From assembly GCF_002727185.1 (NCBI RefSeq), contig NZ_NIZW01000015.1, forward strand, positions 62,001 through 126,000: a DNA stretch of 64,000 nucleotides. Direction: 5' to 3'. The notes under the pieces were generated by a model, which was given only the letters and a program-made list of their open reading frames with translations, was not told the origin of the DNA and searched no databases. The stretch's first letter is position 1, and each line of letters opens with the position of its first letter. A program made the translations under genes and the position numbers. Positions 29,285 through 39,107 of the stretch are shown here, piece after piece. The stretch comes from Rhodopirellula bahusiensis. Its GTDB lineage: Bacteria > Planctomycetota > Planctomycetia > Pirellulales > Pirellulaceae.

Positions 29285-32107
29285 TCAAAGAAAGCCATCC
29301 GAATCGGCTTCCCAATCCAAGAATTCAGAATCGTAACTCGGTGCATCTGGAAAGGGAGGTTCCTCTAATTTCTGCACACGAAAATCATAGACATTAAAAA
29401 CGTGTGGAATGCCAGGCGTTTGATCAAAGCGACGTGAACTGGCACAGCCGACTTGGAACAGACCGTTCGTTTGGAGCGAGGTTTCCCTCTCGTGAAGTTG
29501 CTCCCCATCGACGAAGATTCGGTAGCCACCCTCGCCAATATCCAGTCGCAATCGCCGCGTTCGTTTTTTGGTGCCCTTCAACATCCATTGGCGAAAGATG
29601 GGTGTTTTCCCCCAACGCTCGGGGAGCTCATCGGTCAGAAGGAACTCACCCCCGGGCGAGAAACGAATTTGCGTTCCTCGTAACTCGTTCATCAGCCCGC
29701 CCAATCCATCGGGACCACAAAGCAGACTCACCCCGTGTGGCGACTTCGGTGCTTCGATGAACGTGACCGTGACTTCATAGGTGGCTGGCAGCGGATACCG
29801 AATCTGATTCCGAAGCAGGAACGTGTAATCCAGCCAATCGGTCGCCACCCGAAAACCGCCTGCGACGTCAGTAATCTCATCGAGCGTTTCGTTTCGCGGC
29901 ACCTCAGATCCGCCGTCCGCTTCGGCTTCGTCCAAGTCATTCGCATCCAAGTCTTCGAACTCACGTGCCATTTGCATCGCGTCCTGATGGCACTTCGCAC
30001 TGGAACGCAATTCCACACTTTCGGGCGTGCCGATTGGGGTGAAACTGGCAGCCAATTCGTTGGTGGTGAAGTGAATCATCTCGCCGCGATGGTACCGTTC
30101 CAAGAGATTCAGCTGGGTTCGCCGGTTGTCCAAGATTTGTTTGGCGTAGGCACGCTTCGACTGGATCTCTTCGTCCGATAGCCCGGGAAAACGTGACACA
30201 ACGAAATCTTGATCATCAAGCCAAACGGTCTCCAACGCATCCAAACTCAAGTGCAGAGCCGAGGTATTCGTTTCATCCAACCTTTCACTATTGAACACCA
30301 GTCGCTGTTGAATCGGCATCCACCACAGGTAAGCGGGGCCGTCGGCCATCTTGCAAATGAAACGCACTTCCTCCTCGTTCATGTTGCGTGTTCCCCAGTT
30401 GATCTGTTCGGTGCGGGGTCCAAGAACTTCCAATAACTCAGAGACATCCTCAAACTGCCCTGCTTCCCAAAGAATTTGCAGGGCAAGCTCGGCACCGCGT
30501 ATCCCGAACCCATATGTTCGGTTGCTCTGATTGAATTTGCCCCAGGCAGCAATGGAACGTTTCGCCCACGATAGATTCGCCGGATCGTCAACCATCGTAA
30601 CGTCGGGCGTGCGACGCATCAGATAGTCATCCATGAATACGTTGGAACGGAGCTCAACCACCCCGTCTTCTGTCTCCGTATCAAGACATTTATTTGCGAT
30701 GTTCTTTTGCCAATCTTCGCTTCCGCCCCATCGAGGCATCAATGCCAAGCTGTAGTCCGAGTAGGCGGATTGATGATCAATGTGCCCGCTCAGTGCCAGC
30801 CTGAACCAATGATGCACGGACAGGGGAGTGCTGCCATTGGCCATTTGCAGCTTCAATGGTTGCCGAGCCAACCAAGCCAACTCCGGTCGCAGCAAATAAG
30901 CTTCGACCGCGTGCGATGAGGCGATCGTTGCAAGTTTGTCGAACATCTCCATCGCAGAGGCATCCGTATCCGATACGAACTTTGTACCGCGATGATCCCA
31001 CGCAACTTCGCGAAATAGCTGCCCAACGATGTGATGAACGACGTACGTGGGAACTTTCGGTTGCTCGACGGAGACCAATGCCTCGACCAGATCCATCTGA
31101 GCAATGGAGTTCAAAAGCCCAAGCGATAAGAACAATGAACTCAGACAAATATGATCGCGTCCAACACTTGGTTTTCTCCTGGCCGCTTCCTGCCATGCGG
31201 CAGGCCAAGCGGAAAGATACCGTCGTATGGCCGCATCGTACTCATCTGAGGTTTTATCGTCGGCATGGAAACGCAACGCGTCCACATGCACCATCGCGAC
31301 GAACATCGGATCAAACATTTCTGGCGATTCAGCCATGCGATCCGAAGCAGTTGTCACTCGTTTCCATTTTATTTCGTTGGAAACGCCGGTATCCGATTTG
31401 AATAATGCAAACAGAACAATTGGATCCCCGAGTGACTCCGCCGACTTCACAGTCTCCAGGATTTTCTCTGACGGATGCTCGAAACGGAATCCGTCCAACA
31501 GGCATTGGCGAAGGGCAGCTTTGACACGCTCGACATCTTCGCTTTGCTGATTGCGCGTGACAAAACGTTCCAGCATCAAATCAATGTCACCCGCGAAATC
31601 ATTCACCAGGTCCGCGTATCGAACGGGAGGTTCGTTGCCGACAAGCGGCGCATCGAATACATCCAGCAACGCCGTTTTCAGATGTGGATCGACTTTTGTA
31701 CGCGCCTTCACCGCATCGCGAAGCCGCAACTTTTGAGTTTCCTCATCGATCGGAATCTGGTCGAGACATGCCACGAATTCCTCCGACTCCAGATCCTTCA
31801 GAGTCACCTTGGATTCGTCCCGATACCTCATCAGCTCGGCCTGCAATTTCATCCGCTCAGCCATAGCGGCAGACGAAGCCGCCGAAGCTGCCAACCGGTT
31901 TTGCTCCGCTCGGTAGAGATACAAGCCGATGCCACCAACCACGATGGCAATCAGTACCAGCGTTAACAGCAGGACCTTCAACAAAAGTCGACTCTTGGTC
32001 TTTCCGCTCGATTCCAACTCCGATTTTGACATGCCCAACAATTCCGCCTGCGTTCGATTTCGCCTGCGCAGGGGTGTTGCCACGTCATCGACACCAGCAT
32101 CCGCCAC
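29285..32107 (-). CDS. Large single-pass membrane protein, unknown family (paralogue 2)
   Basis: 940 aa from the GTG at 32107; an ATG at 32032 (residue 26) would also keep the membrane helix (LLLKVLLLTLVLIAIVVG, ~41-58). Paralogous to the 24687-27500 protein along its length: LRDAVKARTKVDPHLKTALL (~130-147), VHHWFRLALSGHID (~431-444), LMPRWGGSE (~456-464), ALQILWEAGQFEDV, NLLERYHRGEMIHFTTNEL and a C-terminal jelly-roll-like domain (IRYPLPATYEVTVTFIE, YRIFVDGEQLHERE, NGLFQVGCASSRRFDQTPG). No catalytic motif is evident. PRWGGS reminds me of DUF4034-type helical proteins, which I cannot confirm. Function not recognised. Confidence 0.8.
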   Translation of the reverse strand: MADAGVDDVATPLRRRNRTQAELLGMSKSELESSGKTKSRLLLKVLLLTLVLIAIVVGGIGLYLYRAEQNRLAASAASSAAMAERMKLQAELMRYRDESKVTLKDLESEEFVACLDQIPIDEETQKLRLRDAVKARTKVDPHLKTALLDVFDAPLVGNEPPVRYADLVNDFAGDIDLMLERFVTRNQQSEDVERVKAALRQCLLDGFRFEHPSEKILETVKSAESLGDPIVLFALFKSDTGVSNEIKWKRVTTASDRMAESPEMFDPMFVAMVHVDALRFHADDKTSDEYDAAIRRYLSAWPAAWQEAARRKPSVGRDHICLSSLFLSLGLLNSIAQMDLVEALVSVEQPKVPTYVVHHIVGQLFREVAWDHRGTKFVSDTDASAMEMFDKLATIASSHAVEAYLLRPELAWLARQPLKLQMANGSTPLSVHHWFRLALSGHIDHQSAYSDYSLALMPRWGGSEDWQKNIANKCLDTETEDGVVELRSNVFMDDYLMRRTPDVTMVDDPANLSWAKRSIAAWGKFNQSNRTYGFGIRGAELALQILWEAGQFEDVSELLEVLGPRTEQINWGTRNMNEEEVRFICKMADGPAYLWWMPIQQRLVFNSERLDETNTSALHLSLDALETVWLDDQDFVVSRFPGLSDEEIQSKRAYAKQILDNRRTQLNLLERYHRGEMIHFTTNELAASFTPIGTPESVELRSSAKCHQDAMQMAREFEDLDANDLDEAEADGGSEVPRNETLDEITDVAGGFRVATDWLDYTFLLRNQIRYPLPATYEVTVTFIEAPKSPHGVSLLCGPDGLGGLMNELRGTQIRFSPGGEFLLTDELPERWGKTPIFRQWMLKGTKKRTRRLRLDIGEGGYRIFVDGEQLHERETSLQTNGLFQVGCASSRRFDQTPGIPHVFNVYDFRVQKLEEPPFPDAPSYDSEFLDWEADSDGFL

Positions 32108-32217
32108 TCCCTGCGTTCGTCCGAATATCCTAACTCAACAGGCACCGCAGGGTGACACGCCACCCCCACCAAAAAGATTCGATGCGGAGCTGGGGTCAAT
32201 CGAGCCAACCGAACGGC

Positions 32218-33315
32218 TCAACAGCAACTGTCGCCGGAACAGCAGTCGGTTGCGGTTGGCAGGGAGAAGCTTTTGGGCTTTGCGTTTGAGTCGCTGGTGT
32301 AGACCGCGAATTGATCGGCGATGGTTTCCCGCGACGCCGCTTCGGCGAGTTCATCGGTGCATACCTCACCTCGCGTGTACATGCGACCGGCGTCGTCACA
32401 CACGTACTTGAACGGCCCGCGATAGACCCGTTGCAATCCGCTCGTCGCCGCAATTCCGGATTCGATTGCCTCTTCATCGGGGCGAGTTGCGATCACGGTC
32501 ATCGATCGGAACGCGATGCCTTCGACGACTCGCCAAGGCTCGGTTTGCAATTCCGCGATTTGAAGGTCTTCAAAACCAGCGTTCTCAAACGCTTCCAAGA
32601 ACGCCGCTTGCTTGTAGGCACCGGAGATACAACCGCTCCACAATTCAGGGTCCGCTTGCATCGCCTCAGGCACCTCTTCGTCGCAAACGATGTCACTGAT
32701 CACCGCTCGTCCGCCGGGTCGCAAGACACGGAAGATCTCGTCGAACAACAACTCCTTTTCATCCGCATCAACCAGGTTCAACACACAGTTGCTGACAACC
32801 ACGTCGATCGTTTCGTCATCGATCATGGGTGATTCCCGACGCCGCTCGGCCAAGTATGCCTCGAGCGCACGAAGCCCCGCATCGTCGGTCACTGGGTGCT
32901 GCTTCAAGTAAGCCTGGACCTCGTCACGGTTGATCGCCAAGTCCTGGATTTTGCCTTTGCAGAATGTAACGTTGTCGTAGCCGATCGCTTCGGCGACCTT
33001 CGGCTGCGATTCACGAGCCAGCGTAAGCATGTCATCGTTCATGTCGACACCGATCACGTGACCTTGTTCACCAACCACTTGTGAGGCAATGAAGCAAATC
33101 TTTCCGCCGCCGCTGCCCAGATCCAAAACGGTCTCGCCCGGACGAACATACTTCGACGGATCACCACAACCGTAGTCGCGATCGATGACCTCTTGAGGGA
33201 TGACTTTCAAATACTTCGCGTCGTAGTCGACGGGGCAGCAAAGTTCGGCCTCACGTTCTTGGGCGGCTTGGGCGTAGCGTTCACGAACAGCAGCTTCCAC
33301 ATTCAAAGACGACAT
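32218..33315 (-). CDS. arsM: Arsenite S-adenosylmethionine methyltransferase, arsenosugar type
   Basis: Class I methyltransferase, 365 aa. The SAM site is VLDLGSGGGK (64-72) with IGVDMND after it. Cysteines at the places needed for As(III) binding are seen: Cys50 (DYGCGDP), Cys177 (VSNCVLNLV) and Cys229 (LWSGCISGA), as in known ArsM enzymes; an extra CC is at 26-27. The C-terminus ends in DCCSGDSCC, a thiol-rich tail. The arsS gene lies 68 bases upstream on the same strand, so arsenic methylation feeding arsenosugar synthesis is the likely role. I use the ATG at 33315; a TTG four codons earlier is possible. Confidence 0.88.
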   Translation of the reverse strand: MSSLNVEAAVRERYAQAAQEREAELCCPVDYDAKYLKVIPQEVIDRDYGCGDPSKYVRPGETVLDLGSGGGKICFIASQVVGEQGHVIGVDMNDDMLTLARESQPKVAEAIGYDNVTFCKGKIQDLAINRDEVQAYLKQHPVTDDAGLRALEAYLAERRRESPMIDDETIDVVVSNCVLNLVDADEKELLFDEIFRVLRPGGRAVISDIVCDEEVPEAMQADPELWSGCISGAYKQAAFLEAFENAGFEDLQIAELQTEPWRVVEGIAFRSMTVIATRPDEEAIESGIAATSGLQRVYRGPFKYVCDDAGRMYTRGEVCTDELAEAASRETIADQFAVYTSDSNAKPKSFSLPTATDCCSGDSCC

Positions 33316-33383
33316 AACGATGCACAAAGAGAAAAAAGGACAATGAAATTTGGAGACGGCGATCGCTCAACGATTCGGATTGC

Positions 33384-34427
33384 TCAGTTGAGCAGTGCGC
33401 CGCCGCAACCGCTGCCGGCCCCTGCGGTGCAACCGTAGCAATGGTCCGCCAATGCGATGGGCTGATCCACCAACTCATCCAACGATTCGATGGACCAAAC
33501 CGTGCGAGTCTTTTGAGACAGATCGATCATTTGGTTGAAGTCACAATCGTAGATTTGACCGTCCCAGCTGACCGACACCAATGACCGGCACATCACTTCC
33601 TCTGCGGCTTTCGCATTGAAGCTCTCCGACAACAATCGCAGGTAATCATCCAGCAAGCCGCGTTTTTGCAAAAACTGGGCATATCGGCGGATGGGAATGT
33701 TGGTGATGGTCAGCAAACGGCCAAACTCGATCCCATATCGAGCAGCCAATTCGCGGCGGTAATCGGCTTCCAATTTGGATTGGTCCGGCGGAAGCGAAGG
33801 CCCGGTGGGGTTGTAGACCAAATCAAGTCGATGCGTTTCGCTTTCGCGTCGATATCCGAGTTCGTTTAGCCTCAGCAGTCCGTCAATGCTGCGGCCAAAA
33901 ACGCCCCCGCCGCGTTGACCATCGACGTTGTCTTCCAGGTAACACGGAAGCGATGCCACCACGTCGATTTCGTGCTCCGCCAAAAACTCCGCCACCCACT
34001 CGTAACCGGGTTCGCTCAGGATGGTCAGGTTGCAACGGTCGATGACTCGCAATCCGGCGTCTCGAAAAGTCTTGGCCAAGCGTCGGAAATTCGGGTTCAT
34101 CTCCGGTGCGCCGCCGGTCAAATCGACAGTGGTGATGGCGGGGCAAGACGCGACCAATTCCAGCAAACGATCCGCCGTGCGGTCGTCCATGTTTTCGCGT
34201 TTCTTGGTCGGCCCAGCATCCACGTGGCAGTGAGTGCAGGTTTGATTGCAAAGTTTGCCGAGATTGATTTGCAACTGATTCAATTGGTTGCGCCAGAGAA
34301 TGCCGTTTTCCAATCGCGACGCGAATGTTGGCACCACACCGGTGGGCAGGCCTTCATTCACAATCGGTAACAAACTCGACACAGGTGCATTCTCCAAGGA
34401 TTCATCGGGGCGGCAGGATCGATTCAA
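33384..34427 (-). CDS. arsS: Arsenosugar biosynthesis radical SAM protein ArsS
   Basis: Radical SAM protein, 347 aa. The [4Fe-4S] motif CNQTCTHCHVDAGP has Cys60, Cys64 and Cys67; LTGGAPEMNP is the GGE-like SAM motif. The C-terminal DUF3641-type domain contains MCRSLVSVSWDGQIYDCDFN and the Cys-rich end HCYGCTAGAGSGCGG. ArsS is thought to add a 5'-deoxyadenosyl group to methylated arsenic. The frame starts with TTG at 34427; a GTG at 34380-34382 has GGAG nine bases upstream and may be the real start. Same strand as and probably cotranscribed with arsM. Confidence 0.93.
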   Translation of the reverse strand: MNRSCRPDESLENAPVSSLLPIVNEGLPTGVVPTFASRLENGILWRNQLNQLQINLGKLCNQTCTHCHVDAGPTKKRENMDDRTADRLLELVASCPAITTVDLTGGAPEMNPNFRRLAKTFRDAGLRVIDRCNLTILSEPGYEWVAEFLAEHEIDVVASLPCYLEDNVDGQRGGGVFGRSIDGLLRLNELGYRRESETHRLDLVYNPTGPSLPPDQSKLEADYRRELAARYGIEFGRLLTITNIPIRRYAQFLQKRGLLDDYLRLLSESFNAKAAEEVMCRSLVSVSWDGQIYDCDFNQMIDLSQKTRTVWSIESLDELVDQPIALADHCYGCTAGAGSGCGGALLN

Positions 34428-34790
34428 ATCGCACGATCCGACGTCGGCAACAGCACAGTTCGAGCAGATACGCCGCCAAAGTCGGAAAGGAAACCATCAA
34501 AGCAGTCCCAACGTACAAGATGACCAACGAAGTCCTATCCCCGTTACTGGGACAAAACGGTAGGATGAAGTGATCACGGTATGGGGAACCGGCCGGTTGT
34601 GCGTCGAAGTTCGTTTTCGCAAAAAGCACGCGTGAAACGATTTTCCCTGCAATTGATTGGTTTTTGAGACGACGGAGCCTGACTTCCCTCGTCTTGTGGG
34701 TGACTTGTGGCGTACAGTTTGCGTAGGGAAACAAATCGGGTCGAAAGATTCGCCAGTTTGACAGTCGGTCTGGTCTAAGGGACGGAGAAT
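34428..34790. other. Divergent promoter region arsS / clpC
   Basis: 363 bases. GGAG at ~34783-34786 serves clpC. TTGACA at 34755 is too near the start to be a clear -35 box. No known stress operator (CtsR- or HrcA-type) is recognisable. Confidence 0.45.
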
Positions 34791-37370
34791 ATGTACGAAC
34801 GGTTTACTGACCGAGCCAGGAAAGTCATGCAATTGGCTAACCAAGAGGCTCAACGATTCAATCACGAATACATCGGCACCGAACACATTTTGTTGGGGTT
34901 GGTGAAAGAAGGCAGCGGCGTGGCTGCCAACGTGTTGAAAAATCTCGAAGTTGATCTGCGAAAGATCCGGCTCGAGGTCGAAAAATTGGTGCAAAGCGGG
35001 CCAGAAATGGTGACCGTCGGCAAATTGCCGCAAACACCTCGTGCGAAGAAAGTCATCGAATACTCGATGGAAGAAGCACGCAATCTCAATCACAGCTACG
35101 TCGGCACCGAGCACATCCTATTGGGATTGCTTCGCGAACAAGAAGGCGTCGCCGCTCAGGTTCTGATGAACTTGGGTCTGAAGCTGGAAGACGTCCGCGA
35201 AGAAGTTCTTAATCTGCTTGGACACGGGCTCGAAGGCGCTGAGGTTGGCGAACGCGGTGGCCGTGGTGGCGATGGCGAAGGAAGCAGTGGCGGCAGCGGA
35301 AGCAGCAAAAGCGGCAAGAGCAAGACTCCTGCCCTGGACAGCTTTGGCCGCGACCTGACCGAATTGGCCAAGAAAGGTGAATTGGATCCCGTCATCGGTC
35401 GCGAACGAGAAATCGAACGCGCCATCCAAATTCTTTGTCGTCGTACCAAGAACAACCCCGTCCTGTTGGGCGAAGCCGGTGTCGGTAAAACCGCCATCAT
35501 CGAAGGTTTCGCACAACGAGTCATCGGCGGCGAAGTGCCTGAGATCTTGGCCGAGAAACGCATCGTCGTTCTCGACTTGGCGATGATGGTCGCTGGTACC
35601 AAGTATCGCGGTCAGTTCGAAGAACGCATCAAAGCGGTCATGACCGAAGTGCGTCGTGTGAAAAACACGATTCTCTTCATCGACGAACTTCACACGCTGG
35701 TCGGTGCCGGTGGAGCAGAAGGCGCCATCGACGCTGCCAACGTTCTGAAGCCAGCTTTGGCTCGGGGCGAGATCCAGTGCATCGGTGCGACCACTTTGGA
35801 CGAGTACCGCAAGTACATCGAAAAAGACAACGCTCTCGCACGTCGTTTTCAAGAGATCATGGTCGAACCGACCGGCAAGGCGGAAACGATCGAGATCCTC
35901 AAGGGATTGCGCGAACGGTACGAAGAACATCACCGTGTTCAGTTCACCGACGACGCCGTTGTGGCGGCCGTCGAAATGAGCGAACGCTACATCACTGCTC
36001 GCTGCTTGCCCGATAAAGCCATTGACGTGATCGATGAAGCAGGTGCTCGCGTGCGTCTTCGCACCATGACTCGTCCACCAGACTTGAAAGAGATCGACGA
36101 GCAAGTCGAAACGCTGAACAAGGACAAAGAAGACGCGGTCGCAAACCAAGACTTCGAAAAAGCCGCCAACCTTCGTGATCAAGCTGAAAAACTTCGCAAG
36201 AAGAAAGAGCAGATCACCCAAGAGTGGCGTGAAAAGAGTCAGCAAACCGACGGCGTCGTCGACGAAGAAATCATCGCGGAAGTCGTCAGCAAGATGACGG
36301 GCATTCCATTGACTCGACTGTCAACGGAAGACTCCCTGCGTCTGCTGAAGATGGAAGAAGAACTGCACAAACGCGTCGTCAGCCAAAGCCAGGCTGTCAC
36401 GGCGGTTGCCAAGGCAGTGCGCCGAAGCCGCTCGGGTTTGAAAGATCCCAAGCGTCCAACCGGTTCGTTCATCTTCGCTGGTCCAACCGGCGTCGGTAAA
36501 ACGTTGCTCGCCAAGGCTCTCGCTGAATACATGTTCGGTGATGCCGACGCGTTGGTGCACATCGACATGTCCGAGTACATGGAGAAACACAACGTCAGCC
36601 GTCTGATCGGTGCCCCTCCCGGATTCGTGGGTTACGAAGAAGGTGGCCAGCTGACCGAGAAGATTCGCCGGCGTCCGTACGCGGTCGTGCTGTTCGACGA
36701 AATCGAAAAGGCTCACCCCGATGTCTTCAACATGTTGTTGCAAGTCATGGAAGAGGGCCGTTTGACGGACTCGTTCGGTCGCAACGTCGACTTCCGTAAC
36801 ACGATCTTGATCATGACCACCAACGCGGGTGCGGAAGCGATCAAGAACGAATCGGCATTCGGTTTCCAGAAACCCGATGGCGATGCGAGCTACGACTCGA
36901 TGAAGTCTCGCGTGATGGACCAAATCGAACGCGTCTTCCGACCTGAGTTTTTGAACCGCTTGGACGACACGATCATCTTCCGTCACTTGACCACGACTGA
37001 CTTGAAGGGCGTGATCGACTTCGAACTGTCGAAGGTTCGCGAACGCTTGCTCGACCGTGGCTTGGCCATCGACTTGAGCGACGAAGCGAAGGAGTTCTTG
37101 ATCAAGAAAGGCAGCAACCTCGATTACGGGGCTCGTCCACTTCGTCGTGCGATCGAGCAACGCATCGAAGATCCACTTGGCGAAGAATTGCTGCGTGGTG
37201 CTTTCGAAGGCAAGGACACGATCATCATCGATGTTCACAAAGACGACAGTGGCAAGATCACGCGTCTGAACTTCGAAGGCGAAAGCCGTGGCTGGGCTGA
37301 CAGCGATTCCGAAGAGGAAACGGTTCCAGCATCCAGCAGTGAAGATCAATCGAAGTCCGACGCTTCGTAG
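34791..37370 (+). CDS. clpC: ATP-dependent Clp protease ATP-binding subunit ClpC
   Basis: Hsp100 unfoldase that feeds proteins to ClpP. 859 aa, the normal ClpC length. Order: two N-terminal Clp repeats (1-145, [18 protein letters not shown]), a Gly/Ser-rich linker (~155-180), D1 AAA module (Walker A GEAGVGKT; Walker [15 protein letters not shown]), a UVR-motif middle region ([20 protein letters not shown]), then D2 (Walker A GPTGVGKT; Walker [15 protein letters not shown]) and a C-terminal D2-small domain. The UVR segment separates ClpC from ClpA and ClpB. The start has GGAG five bases upstream. Followed by a strong terminator. Confidence 0.98.
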   Translation: MYERFTDRARKVMQLANQEAQRFNHEYIGTEHILLGLVKEGSGVAANVLKNLEVDLRKIRLEVEKLVQSGPEMVTVGKLPQTPRAKKVIEYSMEEARNLNHSYVGTEHILLGLLREQEGVAAQVLMNLGLKLEDVREEVLNLLGHGLEGAEVGERGGRGGDGEGSSGGSGSSKSGKSKTPALDSFGRDLTELAKKGELDPVIGREREIERAIQILCRRTKNNPVLLGEAGVGKTAIIEGFAQRVIGGEVPEILAEKRIVVLDLAMMVAGTKYRGQFEERIKAVMTEVRRVKNTILFIDELHTLVGAGGAEGAIDAANVLKPALARGEIQCIGATTLDEYRKYIEKDNALARRFQEIMVEPTGKAETIEILKGLRERYEEHHRVQFTDDAVVAAVEMSERYITARCLPDKAIDVIDEAGARVRLRTMTRPPDLKEIDEQVETLNKDKEDAVANQDFEKAANLRDQAEKLRKKKEQITQEWREKSQQTDGVVDEEIIAEVVSKMTGIPLTRLSTEDSLRLLKMEEELHKRVVSQSQAVTAVAKAVRRSRSGLKDPKRPTGSFIFAGPTGVGKTLLAKALAEYMFGDADALVHIDMSEYMEKHNVSRLIGAPPGFVGYEEGGQLTEKIRRRPYAVVLFDEIEKAHPDVFNMLLQVMEEGRLTDSFGRNVDFRNTILIMTTNAGAEAIKNESAFGFQKPDGDASYDSMKSRVMDQIERVFRPEFLNRLDDTIIFRHLTTTDLKGVIDFELSKVRERLLDRGLAIDLSDEAKEFLIKKGSNLDYGARPLRRAIEQRIEDPLGEELLRGAFEGKDTIIIDVHKDDSGKITRLNFEGESRGWADSDSEEETVPASSSEDQSKSDAS

Positions 37371-37395
37371 TTTGCTTCGCAGATGAATATCAACG

Positions 37396-37434
37396 TGCCT
37401 CGGCGAGTCCATCACTCGCCGAGGCATTTTTTTT
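37396..37434 (+). terminator. Strong Rho-independent terminator after clpC
   Basis: GCCTCGGCGAGT and ACTCGCCGAGGC are perfect inverted repeats with a short loop (CCATC), followed by a run of T. Located 26 bases after the clpC stop. Confidence 0.95.
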
Positions 37435-37485
37435 GCCCCGGCGGCATGCCAATCACGCTTACGTCTACCAGTCAAACTGCCTGCG

Positions 37486-38946
37486 ATGCCTGAGACCGCC
37501 AGCAACCACAGCTCGACGAATGACAAGCCTGAGACCTCACTGTGGACACATCCGCTCGGACAGGTTGCAGACTTAGACGTTCTATTCAAGCAACTCGCTG
37601 GGTTAGAACATCGGCTTTGGCTGGATTCGGTTTCTGACCATGAGCACGATCGGGGACGTTACTCGTTTTTGACGGCTGATCCGGTCGGCTGGCTACATGC
37701 GACGCTTCTGGATCCCGATCCTTGGCCGCAGTTCCATGAATGGTGTTCGCGACTGCCTCTGTTCAGTAACGACGCTGAGTTGCCACCATTTTGTGGCGGC
37801 CTGGCTGGATTGGTCCCCTACGAAGCGGCTTGGTGGCTAGAACCAAGCGTCCGAATGCCCGAGACTTCCTTTGGCGATCATCCTCCCCTCGGAATGGCGA
37901 TTGGCATCTACGATTGGACCATCGCCCTGGACCACTCCACCGGCAAAGCCACGCTGATTTGCAATGGTCTGAATGATTCGCTCGACGCCGACCCTGAACG
38001 GGCCCGCGTGCGTGGCGAATCAATACTCCAGCGTTTGCGATCATCCACACCTCCTCCCATTTCCGGCTCAGCGTCAAAGACTCCGACATCAGAACCAACC
38101 GGTTTTGAAACCGGGGAAGCTGGAGTCCGAAGCAACTTTGACTCGGTACGCTACGTCGCCGCGGTCGCTGAAATCATCGATCGCATCGGCGCCGGAGACT
38201 CGTTCCAGGTCAATCTTGCTCAGACGCTCACGCACGAAGCGAACGACAGTGCAGAAGGCCTCTACCGAAGACTGCGACAATCCAATCCGGCACCTTACGC
38301 GGCATTCTTTGATCTCGGCAGTGAGCAGATCCTGAGTTCTTCTCCCGAAGGCTTCCTGCAAATTCGTGATCGCCACGTCGTCACCCGTCCGATCAAAGGA
38401 ACCGTGCCGCGAACTGGTGACGAGATCGAGGACGAGCGATTGGCTCAAGTCCTTGGCGGCAGCGTGAAGGACCGCGCCGAGAACATCATGATCGTGGACC
38501 TGATGCGAAACGATCTTTCCATCGCCTGCACCGACGACAGCGTTCGAGTCACCGGGCTTTGTGAGATCGAACGTTACCAGAGCGTTCAACATCTCGTGTC
38601 GACCGTCGAAGGGGAACTGCGAGACAACGCCACCATCAGCGAACTGCTCGCAGCATGTTTCCCCGGCGGTAGCATCACCGGGGCGCCAAAGATCGAGGCG
38701 ATGAAAACGATCGCTCGCCTCGAGGGCCAACCTCGGGAAGCCTACTGCGGATCCATGGGCTACGTGAGCGTTTCGGGCAACGCGGACTTCAACATTTTGA
38801 TCCGGACTGTGACCCAGCGAGACGGCCAATGGCACTTTGCCGTCGGCGGTGGAATCACCGCTCGCAGCGAACCGCAAAGCGAACTGGAAGAGACCTGGAC
38901 CAAAGCGGCCGGGTTGCTGCGAGCCATCCGCCCCGAATCAACCTAG
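37486..38946 (+). CDS. pabB: Aminodeoxychorismate synthase component I (PabB)
   Basis: Turns chorismate and ammonia into 4-amino-4-deoxychorismate, the step before 4-aminobenzoate. 486 aa. The chorismate-binding domain (~155-485) is complete: VTRPIKGTVPRTGDE with the PabB-specific Lys of PIKGT (TrpE has Ala in that place), FPGGSITGAPKIEAMKTI and GSMGYVSVSGNADFNILIRT. The N-terminal ~150 residues are the anthranilate-synthase-like domain (RYSFLTADP, GGLAGLVPYEA). The glutamine amidotransferase PabA is not next to it. 4-Aminobenzoate goes to folate and also to methanopterin-type cofactors, which is of interest because mch lies nearby. Confidence 0.93.
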   Translation: MPETASNHSSTNDKPETSLWTHPLGQVADLDVLFKQLAGLEHRLWLDSVSDHEHDRGRYSFLTADPVGWLHATLLDPDPWPQFHEWCSRLPLFSNDAELPPFCGGLAGLVPYEAAWWLEPSVRMPETSFGDHPPLGMAIGIYDWTIALDHSTGKATLICNGLNDSLDADPERARVRGESILQRLRSSTPPPISGSASKTPTSEPTGFETGEAGVRSNFDSVRYVAAVAEIIDRIGAGDSFQVNLAQTLTHEANDSAEGLYRRLRQSNPAPYAAFFDLGSEQILSSSPEGFLQIRDRHVVTRPIKGTVPRTGDEIEDERLAQVLGGSVKDRAENIMIVDLMRNDLSIACTDDSVRVTGLCEIERYQSVQHLVSTVEGELRDNATISELLAACFPGGSITGAPKIEAMKTIARLEGQPREAYCGSMGYVSVSGNADFNILIRTVTQRDGQWHFAVGGGITARSEPQSELEETWTKAAGLLRAIRPEST

Positions 38947-38962
38947 CTCGACCAACTGTCGC

Positions 38963-38982
38963 CGATTGGCTCCGCCCAATCG
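38963..38982. terminator. Possible bidirectional hairpin between pabB and the mch operon
   Basis: CGATTGG (38963-38969) pairs with CCAATCG (38976-38982) between convergent transcripts. There is no clear T-run, so this is a weak call. Confidence 0.35.
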
Positions 38983-39107
38983 AAGAACCCGAACAACCAA
39001 CCGCCATACACCCGACCGCTGCTTGCGGATTCGTCTTCTTGCCGCCCCAGCCTCCGCCCACGTGGCCCAACGAACATCCTCAAAGACTCGTCGAATCCAC
39101 CCACCAT

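Noticed and set aside
35118-36245. 375-codon frame on the minus strand within clpC
   Set aside because: Shadow of clpC; no domain, composition set by the complement of clpC codons.
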